5,506 nucleotides of DNA. It comes from Bacillota bacterium (GTDB lineage: Bacteria > Bacillota > Clostridia > Lachnospirales > Lachnospiraceae). Under the pieces are notes generated by a model. It was not told where the DNA came from. It searched no databases and saw only the letters and a program-made list of their open reading frames with translations. The stretch lies in the NCBI GenBank assembly GCA_023428885.1, contig JAEYWQ010000286.1:1-5506 (forward strand), written 5' to 3'. Below are positions 1 to 5,436 of the stretch, in pieces. Position 1 is the first letter of the stretch, and each line of letters starts with the position of its first letter. The position numbers were made by a program, and so were the translations under genes.

Positions 1-304
1 GAATGATACAGAGAAAGCAAGTGAGCTTCTCTATACCTTAGAAGAGAAAAAGCAGTTGACCAATCTAATGAATCATGAAGTGGCGGACAATGAAAACCGC
101 GGTATTCAAGTTTACATTGGAGACGAAACACCAGTGGAATCGATGAAGGATTGTGCAGTTGTCACAGCGACTTATCAGATTGAAGAAGGTGTGTATGGGA
201 AGGTTGGTATTATCGGACCAAAGCGTATGGATTATGAAAAGGTTGTGAGTACGTTACAAAACTTAATGACACAACTTGACAGCATCTTCAAGAAAGACAA
301 ATAA
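1..304 (+). CDS. hrcA: Heat-inducible transcription repressor HrcA, C-terminal part (5' end outside window)
   Basis: HrcA is the dimeric repressor of class I heat-shock genes; it binds the CIRCE inverted repeat and needs the GroEL chaperonin for full activity. The frame is open from base 2 and gives 100 residues before a TAA at 302-304, so roughly the last third of a usual 340-residue HrcA is present. The visible part matches the end of the family's GAF-like domain: a VYIGDE segment at about 113-130, then a Cys-containing strand (DCAVVTATYQ), then the hallmark GIIGPKRMDYEKV segment at about 205-243. The tail ends in a short helix (LMTQLDSIFKKDK). The DNA-binding winged helix and any CIRCE operator lie upstream, outside the window. 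grpE follows after 31 bases. Identification rests on the IGP-x-RMDY motif and on the neighbouring genes. There is no sign of damage. Confidence 0.93.
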   Translation, partial: NDTEKASELLYTLEEKKQLTNLMNHEVADNENRGIQVYIGDETPVESMKDCAVVTATYQIEEGVYGKVGIIGPKRMDYEKVVSTLQNLMTQLDSIFKKDK

Positions 305-318
305 AAAGATAATGAGAA

Positions 319-328
319 AGAAGGGTGA
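319..328 (+). promoter_or_regulatory. Ribosome binding site deciding the grpE start
   Basis: AGAAGGGTGA ends seven bases before the GTG at 336. The GGTGA portion matches the 3' half of the anti-Shine-Dalgarno complement AAGGAGGTGA. The competing ATG at 312 has no comparable purine box, so this site favours the GTG start. Confidence 0.55.
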
Positions 329-335
329 CAAAGGC

Positions 336-983
336 GTGGCGGACGTAGATTTAGATGAAATCATGAAGGAAGAATTAGAAGACATGATCGAAGAGGATAT
401 GGTGGATAAAAACACAGCCGAGAGTCAGGATATTGATCAGGATGAAAGCCAAGAAACTGAGGAATCCGAAGAGGATGAAACAGTAGATGAGAATAATGAG
501 GATGTAAAAGAAAAGAAGTCTTTCTTTAAGAAAAAAGAAAAGAAAGATAAGAAAGATGAAAAAATCGAGGAATTGACAGATCGCTTAATGCGTAACATGG
601 CAGAATTCGATAACTTCAGAAAACGTTCAGAGCGTGAAAAAACTCAGATGTTTGAAATTGGAGCAAAAGATATTATTGAAAAAATTCTTCCAGTGGTGGA
701 CAATTTTGAACGAGGCTTAGTAGCAGCTAGCCCAGAGGATAAGGATAATGCCTTTGTTCAGGGAATTGAAATGATTTATAAACAGTTACTTACAACCCTC
801 GAATCAGCTGGTGTGAAAGTAATTGAAAGTGTAGGTAAGGAATTTGATCCAAACTTCCATAATGCAGTGATGCATGCCCAAGACCCAGAACTTGGCGAGA
901 ACACTGTCGCAGAAGAATTCCAAAAAGGATATATGTATCGTGACACCGTAGTTCGTCACAGTATGGTTAAAGTAGTTAATTAA
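336..983 (+). CDS. grpE: GrpE nucleotide exchange factor (DnaK cochaperone)
   Basis: GrpE is the cytoplasmic dimer that opens the DnaK nucleotide-binding domain to release ADP. From the GTG at 336 it has 215 residues, normal for the family. Residues 1-58 are strongly acidic (Asp/Glu-rich) and low in complexity. Residues 59-76 are Lys-rich around KSFFKKK. Residues 77-115 form the long dimerising helix with the NMAEFDNFRKR core, followed by the KILPVVDNFERGL helix. The C-terminal beta domain carries the complete family signature: FDPNFHNAV at 170-178, a 19-residue gap, then GYMYRDTVVRHSMVKV at 198-213. The start is not certain. GTG at 336 is preceded by AGAAGGGTGA at 319-328, a good Shine-Dalgarno match 7 bases away. 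An in-frame ATG at 312 (8 residues longer) has only A-rich sequence upstream, and an ATG at 276 would overlap hrcA. Two TAA stops stand in tandem at 981-986. Confidence 0.95.
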   Translation: MADVDLDEIMKEELEDMIEEDMVDKNTAESQDIDQDESQETEESEEDETVDENNEDVKEKKSFFKKKEKKDKKDEKIEELTDRLMRNMAEFDNFRKRSEREKTQMFEIGAKDIIEKILPVVDNFERGLVAASPEDKDNAFVQGIEMIYKQLLTTLESAGVKVIESVGKEFDPNFHNAVMHAQDPELGENTVAEEFQKGYMYRDTVVRHSMVKVVN

Positions 984-1026
984 TAATATATAGATAAATT
1001 ATTAATACTAAATAAAATTAATATAA
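984..1026 (+). other. Extremely AT-rich tract after grpE
   Basis: These 43 bases contain only two G/C positions (993 and 1008). They form the first part of the grpE-dnaK gap. Candidate -10-like hexamers can be picked out (for example TATAGA at 989-994), but the best -35 at a sensible distance (TTAAAG at 967-972) matches only half of the consensus, so no promoter is called. In RNA the tract would be single-stranded and A/U-rich, as expected of an endonuclease-sensitive linker ahead of the hairpins that follow. Confidence 0.5.
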
Positions 1027-1027
1027 G

Positions 1028-1055
1028 ACTCGAGAATCACGTAGTGGATTCGAGT
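1028..1055 (+). repeat. Imperfect inverted repeat (hairpin 1 of the grpE-dnaK gap)
   Basis: ACTCG at 1028-1032 pairs with CGAGT at 1051-1055. A two-base bulge follows on the left side, then AATC at 1035-1038 pairs with GATT at 1047-1050, and AC with GT closes a GTA loop after one bulged G. There is no following T run, so it is not an intrinsic terminator. It is not CIRCE, which has TTAGCACTC and GAGTGCTAA arms nine bases apart. Confidence 0.55.
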
Positions 1056-1065
1056 AGATCAGCGT

Positions 1066-1087
1066 CAAAATGGATTTATTCATTTTG
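1066..1087 (+). repeat. Inverted repeat (hairpin 2 of the grpE-dnaK gap)
   Basis: CAAAATG at 1066-1072 and CATTTTG at 1081-1087 are perfect complements. The stem can be extended inward by G-U and A-U pairs, giving nine pairs around a TTTA loop. The stem is A/T-rich and therefore moderately stable. No T run of terminator type follows; the next bases are TCATATGG. Confidence 0.65.
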
Positions 1088-1092
1088 TCATA

Positions 1093-1110
1093 TGGCATCA
1101 TATGATGCCA
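1093..1110 (+). repeat. Perfect 18-bp palindrome (hairpin 3 of the grpE-dnaK gap)
   Basis: TGGCATCATATGATGCCA equals its own reverse complement over all 18 bases. As RNA it could fold as a seven-pair stem with an ATAT loop; as DNA it has the two-fold symmetry of a dimeric repressor site. The half-site TGGCATCA recurs at 1112-1119, so the palindrome belongs to a larger set of related arms. Confidence 0.8.
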
Positions 1111-1131
1111 ATGGCATCAATAAGGTGCCAT
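1111..1131 (+). repeat. Inverted repeat (hairpin 4 of the grpE-dnaK gap)
   Basis: ATGGCATC at 1111-1118 pairs with GGTGCCAT at 1124-1131, eight pairs including one T-G wobble, around an AATAA loop. The left arm is a direct copy of the left half of the preceding palindrome, and the right arm is a near copy of its right half. This looks like duplication of one hairpin with slight drift. Confidence 0.7.
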
Positions 1132-1157
1132 AACTGTGAAGGTACTAAACAGTTTAT
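1130..1157 (+). repeat. Inverted repeat just upstream of the dnaK ribosome binding site (hairpin 5)
   Basis: AACTGT at 1132-1137 pairs with ACAGTT at 1149-1154 around an 11-base loop. Two further A-T pairs are possible after one bulged base (1130-1131 with 1156-1157). It ends about 14 bases before the GGAGG of dnaK, so the ribosome binding site stays outside the hairpin. It competes with hairpin 4 for bases 1130-1131 only. Confidence 0.45.
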
Positions 1158-1171
1158 ACTTGATTATGAAT

Positions 1172-1176
1172 GGAGG
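1172..1176 (+). promoter_or_regulatory. Strong ribosome binding site of dnaK
   Basis: GGAGG is placed eight bases before the ATG at 1185, near the optimum for Firmicutes. It is clearly better than the site in front of grpE, in keeping with DnaK being needed in much larger amounts than GrpE. Confidence 0.85.
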
Positions 1177-1184
1177 AATAGATT

Positions 1185-3041
1185 ATGAGTAAGATTATTG
1201 GTATTGACTTAGGAACAACAAACTCCTGTGTTGCCGTAATGGAAGGTGGAAAGCCAGTCGTTATCGCAAATACAGAAGGAGCTAGAACAACACCATCTGT
1301 TGTAGCGTTTACAAAGACAGGTGAAAGAATTGTAGGTGAACCTGCAAAACGTCAGGCAGTTACTAACTCTGACAAGACAATCTCATCTATTAAGAGACAT
1401 ATGGGAACTGATTTTAAGATAGCAATTGATGATAAAAAGTATTCTCCACAGGAAATCTCTGCTTTTATTCTTCAGAAATTAAAAGCAGATGCTGAAAGCT
1501 ATTTAGGTGAGAAGGTAACAGAAGCTGTTATCACAGTGCCAGCATACTTTAATGATGCTCAAAGACAGGCAACCAAGGATGCAGGTAAGATTGCAGGTCT
1601 TGATGTTAAGAGAATTATCAACGAGCCAACAGCTGCAGCTTTAGCTTATGGTCTTGATAATGAGCATGAACAAAAAATCATGGTATACGATTTAGGTGGT
1701 GGTACTTTCGACGTTTCCATCATTGAAATCGGTGATGGCGTCATCGAAGTATTAGCTACTTCAGGTGATAACCGTCTTGGTGGTGATGACTTTGACGATA
1801 GAATCACTAGATACTTCATCGATGAGTTTAAGAAAGCAGAAGGAGTTGACTTATCTACTGATAAGATGGCACTTCAGAGATTAAAAGAAGCTGCAGAAAA
1901 AGCGAAGAAAGAACTTTCTTCCGCAACTACAACGAACATTAACCTTCCTTTCATTACAGCAACAGCAGAAGGTCCAAAACACTTTGATCTTAATTTAACT
2001 CGTGCGAAATTCGACGAATTAACTCATGACTTAGTTGAAAGAACTGCAGTTCCAGTACAGAATGCATTAAAAGACGCTGGTTTAAGCGCATCTGAATTAA
2101 GTAAGGTATTATTAGTAGGTGGTTCTACTCGTATTCCAGCGGTTCAGGATAAAGTTAAGATGTTAACAGGACACGAACCAAGCAAGACCTTAAATCCAGA
2201 TGAATGTGTTGCCATCGGTGCTTCCGTTCAGGGTGGTAAATTAGCAGGTGATGCAGGTGCAGGCGATATCTTACTTCTTGACGTAACACCACTTTCCTTA
2301 TCTATTGAAACTATGGGTGGTATTGCAACAAGATTAATTGAAAGAAATACAACTATTCCAACAAAGAAGAGCCAGATCTTCTCCACAGCAGCTGATAATC
2401 AGACTGCAGTTGATATTAACGTAGTACAGGGTGAAAGACAGTTTGCCAAAGACAACAAGAGCCTTGGACAATTCCGTCTTGATGGAATCCCACCAGCAAG
2501 AAGAGGTGTTCCACAGATCGAAGTTACCTTTGATATCGATGCAAATGGTATCGTAAATGTATCTGCTAAGGATCTTGGAACAGGTAAGGAGCAGCATATT
2601 ACTATCACAGCAGGTTCTAACATGTCTGATAGTGATATTGAGAAGGCAGTGAAAGAAGCAGCAGAATATGAAGCTCAGGATAAGAAACGTAAAGATGCTG
2701 TAGATACAAGAAACGACGCTGATGCGATGGTATTCCAAGTAGAAAAGGCTCTTCAGGATGCAGGTGATAAAGTAAGTGCTGATGAAAAATCTGCAGTAGA
2801 AGCTGATTTAAATCACTTGAAAGACTTAATAGCTAAGGCTAATCCAGAAGTAATGTCAGAAGGTGAAGTTGCTGACATCAAGGCTTCCAAAGAGAAATTA
2901 ATGAATTCTGCTCAAACACTATTCGCTAAGATGTACGAGCAAACTCAAGGTTCTGCTGGTGCTGGTCCTGATATGTCAGGAGCACAAGATCAGACTTATG
3001 CAGGCGACGATGTAGTTGACGGTGACTATAGAGAAGTGTAA
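1185..3041 (+). CDS. dnaK: Molecular chaperone DnaK (Hsp70)
   Basis: DnaK is the cytoplasmic Hsp70 that binds extended hydrophobic segments of unfolded proteins under ATP control, with DnaJ and GrpE as partners. The 618-residue product is full length for Firmicutes. The nucleotide-binding domain shows the phosphate-1 loop GIDLGTTNS (6-14), catalytic-site Lys70, INEPTAAALAYG (145-156), phosphate-2 DLGGGTFD (169-176, with Thr174 at the position of the E. coli autophosphorylated Thr) and the adenosine motif LLVGGSTRIP (309-318). The hydrophobic linker DILLLD (361-366) leads into the beta-sandwich substrate domain from DVTPLSLSIETMGG, then the helical lid (about 483-583), and a Gly/Asp-rich tail ending in DDVVDGDYREV. 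The roughly 24-residue insertion of proteobacterial DnaK is absent near residues 74-86, the Gram-positive state. ATG at 1185 has GGAGG eight bases upstream. No residue expected of an active Hsp70 appears to be missing. Confidence 0.99.
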   Translation: MSKIIGIDLGTTNSCVAVMEGGKPVVIANTEGARTTPSVVAFTKTGERIVGEPAKRQAVTNSDKTISSIKRHMGTDFKIAIDDKKYSPQEISAFILQKLKADAESYLGEKVTEAVITVPAYFNDAQRQATKDAGKIAGLDVKRIINEPTAAALAYGLDNEHEQKIMVYDLGGGTFDVSIIEIGDGVIEVLATSGDNRLGGDDFDDRITRYFIDEFKKAEGVDLSTDKMALQRLKEAAEKAKKELSSATTTNINLPFITATAEGPKHFDLNLTRAKFDELTHDLVERTAVPVQNALKDAGLSASELSKVLLVGGSTRIPAVQDKVKMLTGHEPSKTLNPDECVAIGASVQGGKLAGDAGAGDILLLDVTPLSLSIETMGGIATRLIERNTTIPTKKSQIFSTAADNQTAVDINVVQGERQFAKDNKSLGQFRLDGIPPARRGVPQIEVTFDIDANGIVNVSAKDLGTGKEQHITITAGSNMSDSDIEKAVKEAAEYEAQDKKRKDAVDTRNDADAMVFQVEKALQDAGDKVSADEKSAVEADLNHLKDLIAKANPEVMSEGEVADIKASKEKLMNSAQTLFAKMYEQTQGSAGAGPDMSGAQDQTYAGDDVVDGDYREV

Positions 3042-3054
3042 AATAGTATTTATC

Positions 3055-3090
3055 AGCTGTCTTATGATTTGGTTGAATCATAAGACAGCT
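3055..3090 (+). terminator. Perfect 15-bp hairpin between dnaK and dnaJ; likely leaky terminator or 3' mRNA stabiliser
   Basis: AGCTGTCTTATGATT at 3055-3069 and AATCATAAGACAGCT at 3076-3090 are exact reverse complements around the six-base loop TGGTTG. Only ATTTGTG follows, so the U tract needed for efficient intrinsic termination is poor. The stem starts 14 bases after the dnaK stop and ends 36 bases before the dnaJ ATG. Partial termination, or protection of a dnaK 3' end after processing, would both lower dnaJ relative to dnaK. The structure is certain; its role is inferred. Confidence 0.6.
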
Positions 3091-3115
3091 ATTTGTGAAT
3101 TATAGTTACGTGTGT

Positions 3116-3120
3116 GGAGG
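3116..3120 (+). promoter_or_regulatory. Ribosome binding site deciding the dnaJ start
   Basis: GGAGG lies six bases before the ATG at 3127. It falls inside the reading frame that would begin at the GTG at 3112, which argues for the ATG as the true start. Confidence 0.85.
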
Positions 3121-3126
3121 ATAGTT

Positions 3127-4284
3127 ATGGCAGATAATAAAAGAGATTATTACGAGGTGCTTGGGCTCTCTAAGAGTGCATCCGATGATGATATAAAGAA
3201 AGCATATCGTAAGATGGCGAAGCAGTATCATCCAGATATGAACCCGGGAGATAAAACCGCAGAAGCTAAGTTTAAAGAAGCTTCTGAAGCCTATGCTATC
3301 TTGAGTGATCCCGATAAGAAGAGACAGTATGACCAGTTTGGCCACGCAGCCTTTGAACAAGGTGGCGGAGGTGCCGGTGGTTTTGATTTTACGAATATGG
3401 GTGACATGGGTGATATCTTCGGTGATATCTTCGGTGATTTATTTGGTGGTGGAAGAAGAAGTCAGAGAGCCAATAATGGTCCAATGAAAGGGGCTAATCT
3501 ACGTACTGGTATCCGTATCACCTTTGAAGAGGCTGTATTTGGTTGTGAAAAAGAGCTAGAATTGGCATTAAAGGATGAGTGTAACACTTGTCATGGATCT
3601 GGGGCAAAGCCAGGTAGCAACCCAGAAACATGTTCCAAATGTGGTGGTCGTGGTCAGGTAACATTTACACAGCAATCCTTGTTTGGTATGGTTCGAAACG
3701 TACAGACTTGTCCAGATTGCCGTGGTACTGGTAAGATTATCAAAGATAAATGCCCAGATTGTTATGGAAGTGGCTATATTAGTAATAAGAAAAAGATTCA
3801 AGTTTCCATCCCAGCTGGTATCGATGATGGTCAGAGCATCCGCATTCGAGGCAAAGGGGAACCCGGAAGCAATGGCGGTGAACGCGGTGACTTATTAGTT
3901 GAAGTAAGCGTAAGCAGACATCCAATTTTCCAGAGACAAGAATTTGACATCTTCTCAACAGCTCCAATGTCCTTTGCACAGGCAGCTTTAGGTGGAGATG
4001 TGAGAATTTCTACCGTGGATGGGGATGTATTATATGAGGTAAAACCGGGAACACAGACAGATACCAAGGTTCGTTTACGTGGTAAAGGTGTACCTACCCT
4101 TCGAAATAAGGCTGTTCGTGGTGATCATTATGTTACATTGGTTGTTCAAGTTCCAACAAAATTAACCAACGAACAAAAAGAATTACTTCAAAAGTATGAT
4201 GATTCGATGACTGGAAAAAAGTCAGATGACAGTGACAGTGATAAAGAATCTGCTGGCAAAAAGAAAAAATTCTTCGGAAAATAA
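3127..4284 (+). CDS. dnaJ: Chaperone protein DnaJ (class A Hsp40)
   Basis: DnaJ delivers unfolded substrates to DnaK and stimulates its ATPase. The product has 385 residues, usual for a type I Hsp40. The J domain covers residues about 6-70 with the essential HPD at 35-37. A Gly/Phe-rich linker (about 78-110) contains the repeated GDIFGDIFGDLFGG segment. The zinc-binding region has four CxxCxGxG repeats at 152-159 (CNTCHGSG), 169-176 (CSKCGGRG), 195-202 (CPDCRGTG) and 209-216 (CPDCYGSG), so both zinc sites are complete. The C-terminal substrate-binding domains follow (about 222-350, with SIPAGIDDGQSIRIRGKGEP and the VKPGTQTDTKVRLRGKGVP motif). A charged tail rich in Ser/Asp/Lys ends in KKKKFFGK. 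The ATG at 3127 follows GGAGG; the family N-terminus of the type DYYEVLG starts close to it. It lies 85 bases after dnaK and is followed by a terminator. Confidence 0.99.
   Translation: MADNKRDYYEVLGLSKSASDDDIKKAYRKMAKQYHPDMNPGDKTAEAKFKEASEAYAILSDPDKKRQYDQFGHAAFEQGGGGAGGFDFTNMGDMGDIFGDIFGDLFGGGRRSQRANNGPMKGANLRTGIRITFEEAVFGCEKELELALKDECNTCHGSGAKPGSNPETCSKCGGRGQVTFTQQSLFGMVRNVQTCPDCRGTGKIIKDKCPDCYGSGYISNKKKIQVSIPAGIDDGQSIRIRGKGEPGSNGGERGDLLVEVSVSRHPIFQRQEFDIFSTAPMSFAQAALGGDVRISTVDGDVLYEVKPGTQTDTKVRLRGKGVPTLRNKAVRGDHYVTLVVQVPTKLTNEQKELLQKYDDSMTGKKSDDSDSDKESAGKKKKFFGK
3409..3444 (+). repeat. 12-bp direct repeat inside the dnaJ Gly/Phe region
   Basis: GGTGATATCTTC occurs twice exactly (3409-3420, 3421-3432) and a third, diverged unit GGTGATTTATTT follows (3433-3444). 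They encode GDIF, GDIF and GDLF. The unit length is a multiple of three, so slippage would change linker length without breaking the frame. Confidence 0.85.
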
Positions 4285-4291
4285 ATAAGAT

Positions 4292-4327
4292 AGGCTGTTA
4301 ATCTGAATAGATTCTAACAGCCTTTTT
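4292..4327 (+). terminator. Intrinsic terminator after dnaJ
   Basis: AGGCTGTTA at 4292-4300 pairs with TAACAGCCT at 4315-4323. After a two-base bulge (TC at 4313-4314) the stem continues with ATCT and AGAT around a GAAT loop. Five T residues (4323-4327) follow the GC-rich base of the stem. It starts eight bases after the dnaJ stop codon and is the best terminator in the window. Confidence 0.9.
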
Positions 4328-4384
4328 ATCGTACTTAAAAGCTACTACGTGATGCAATCTTGTGGGGAAACTAAGCTCAAATTC

Positions 4385-4413
4385 TTGTTAAGGTGGGATT
4401 TCGTGGTAATAAT
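4385..4413 (+). promoter_or_regulatory. Weak candidate promoter for prmA
   Basis: TTGTTA at 4385-4390 (four of six matches to the -35 consensus) is 17 bases from AATAAT at 4408-4413 (five of six matches to the -10 consensus). Initiation would fall near 4420, giving a leader of about 18 bases containing the AAGGA site. It is supported by the terminator upstream, which implies that prmA needs some transcription of its own or read-through. In AT-rich DNA such matches are common, so confidence is low. Confidence 0.3.
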
Positions 4414-4422
4414 CTAAGAAAA

Positions 4423-4427
4423 AAGGA
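4423..4427 (+). promoter_or_regulatory. Modest ribosome binding site of prmA
   Basis: AAGGA stands ten bases before the ATG at 4438 in an A-rich context. It is weaker than the GGAGG sites of dnaK and dnaJ, fitting a low-abundance enzyme. Confidence 0.6.
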
Positions 4428-4437
4428 AAAATACAAA

Positions 4438-5436
4438 ATGAAGTGGAATAAATTATCGTTAGAAACGACCTGTGAAGCTGTGGATCTAGTAAGCAATCTC
4501 TTAGAAGAGTTAGGTGTTGAAGGAATTGAGATTGAAGATAAGGTGCAATTAACCGAAGAAGAGAAGAACAAGATGTTCATTGACATCTTACCCGAACTTC
4601 CTGAAGATGACGGTGTTGCCTATGTAAACTTCTATCTAGATGTGGATATAGATACCAAAGAGATGATTGACAAAGTGCAAGAAGGTCTAGAAGAATTGAG
4701 ATTATTTGTGAATGTAGGTTCTGGTAAGATTACAGAATCCCAGACCGAGGATAAAGATTGGATGAACAACTGGAAAGAGTTTTTTAAACCTTTCCGTGTG
4801 GATGATACCATCGTAATTAAGCCAACCTGGGAAGAACTAACTGACAGGCAAGAGGGGGACTTGGTTATCGAGATTGATCCTGGTACTGCATTTGGAACAG
4901 GAGCTCATGAAACGACTAAATTATGTATCTTAAACTTAAAGAAGTATTTAAAACCTGGCGATGAATTATTAGACATTGGCTGTGGAAGTGGAATTCTCTC
5001 CATTGTTGGAAATAAGCTTGGAGCCAAGTGTGAAGTTGCAATTGATATTGATGTAAATGCATCTAATATTAGTGTAGAGAATGCTCAAGTAAATCAAATT
5101 AAAGTTATGCGTAAAGCACGGGAAGAAAAAGCACAACGCTTGGAGGGCTTATTAGAAATCTATGATGGTAATGTGATGGGAGATCAAACCCTATGTGAAA
5201 ATATAGGATTGGGATGTTATGATATGGTCGTAGCCAATATCTTAGCAGATATCATTATTCCTTTATCAGGTATGGTTGCTGACTTTATGAAACCTGGTGC
5301 ACTTTTTATTAGTTCAGGAATCATTGATATGAAAGTTGAGGAAGTAAAAGAAGCTATTTTAAAGAATGGCTTTGAGATTGTAGAAATCACAAGCATGAAA
5401 GACTGGTCCTCCTTTGTAGTTAGAAAACCGATGTAA
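4438..5436 (+). CDS. prmA: Ribosomal protein L11 methyltransferase PrmA
   Basis: PrmA is a cytoplasmic S-adenosylmethionine-dependent enzyme that trimethylates amino groups of ribosomal protein L11. The 332-residue product has the N-terminal L11-binding domain (about 1-95, starting MKWNKLSLETTCEAVD), the linker DWMNNWKEFFKPF (107-119), and DPGTAFGTGAHETTKLC (147-163), the family hallmark. The Rossmann methyltransferase fold follows: LLDIGCGSGILSI for AdoMet (177-189), the acidic strand AIDID (201-205), and VVANILADIIIPL (264-276), which carries the NIL motif. It is about 20 residues longer than the 311-residue B. subtilis protein; the extra length is mainly a charged helix-like stretch at about 221-240. 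The ATG at 4438 is chosen because the family begins with MKW; an in-frame GTG at 4393 would add 15 residues without homology. Adjacency to dnaJ is conserved in Firmicutes, although here a terminator lies between them. Confidence 0.96.
   Translation: MKWNKLSLETTCEAVDLVSNLLEELGVEGIEIEDKVQLTEEEKNKMFIDILPELPEDDGVAYVNFYLDVDIDTKEMIDKVQEGLEELRLFVNVGSGKITESQTEDKDWMNNWKEFFKPFRVDDTIVIKPTWEELTDRQEGDLVIEIDPGTAFGTGAHETTKLCILNLKKYLKPGDELLDIGCGSGILSIVGNKLGAKCEVAIDIDVNASNISVENAQVNQIKVMRKAREEKAQRLEGLLEIYDGNVMGDQTLCENIGLGCYDMVVANILADIIIPLSGMVADFMKPGALFISSGIIDMKVEEVKEAILKNGFEIVEITSMKDWSSFVVRKPM

Noticed and set aside
276..335. Earlier grpE starts at ATG 276 or ATG 312
   Set aside because: ATG 276 overlaps hrcA by 29 bases and lacks a ribosome binding site. 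ATG 312 has only A-rich sequence upstream. GTG 336 has the better site, although ATG 312 cannot be fully excluded.
1028..1055. Possible CIRCE operator for HrcA in front of dnaK
   Set aside because: The arms (ACTCG and CGAGT) do not match TTAGCACTC and GAGTGCTAA, and the loop is not nine bases. No CIRCE was found anywhere in the window; it is expected upstream of hrcA.
1093..1131. Repeated TGGCATCA arms as a short CRISPR-like array
   Set aside because: The units are eight to ten bases long, form inverted pairs with no unique spacers, and no cas gene is near.
1155..1160. TATACT as a -10 box of a dnaK-specific promoter
   Set aside because: No acceptable -35 hexamer stands 16-18 bases upstream (the bases there read roughly AACTGT), and the site overlaps hairpin 5.
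2334..2738. 134-codon open frame on the minus strand within dnaK
   Set aside because: It lies wholly opposite conserved dnaK sequence, and its product (Cys/Ile/Ser-rich) resembles no known family; it is a shadow of the coding strand.
3112..3126. GTG start adding five residues to DnaJ
   Set aside because: The GGAGG ribosome binding site would lie inside the coding sequence, and the added residues are not part of the family N-terminus.
3568..4067. Overlapping minus-strand open frames opposite dnaJ
   Set aside because: All are opposite the zinc-finger and substrate-binding regions of dnaJ, lack ribosome binding sites that I can see, and give low-complexity products.
4393..4437. GTG start adding 15 residues to PrmA
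   Set aside because: The PrmA family typically begins with MKW, which matches the ATG at 4438 preceded by AAGGA; the added part is a Lys/Arg-rich translation of the leader.
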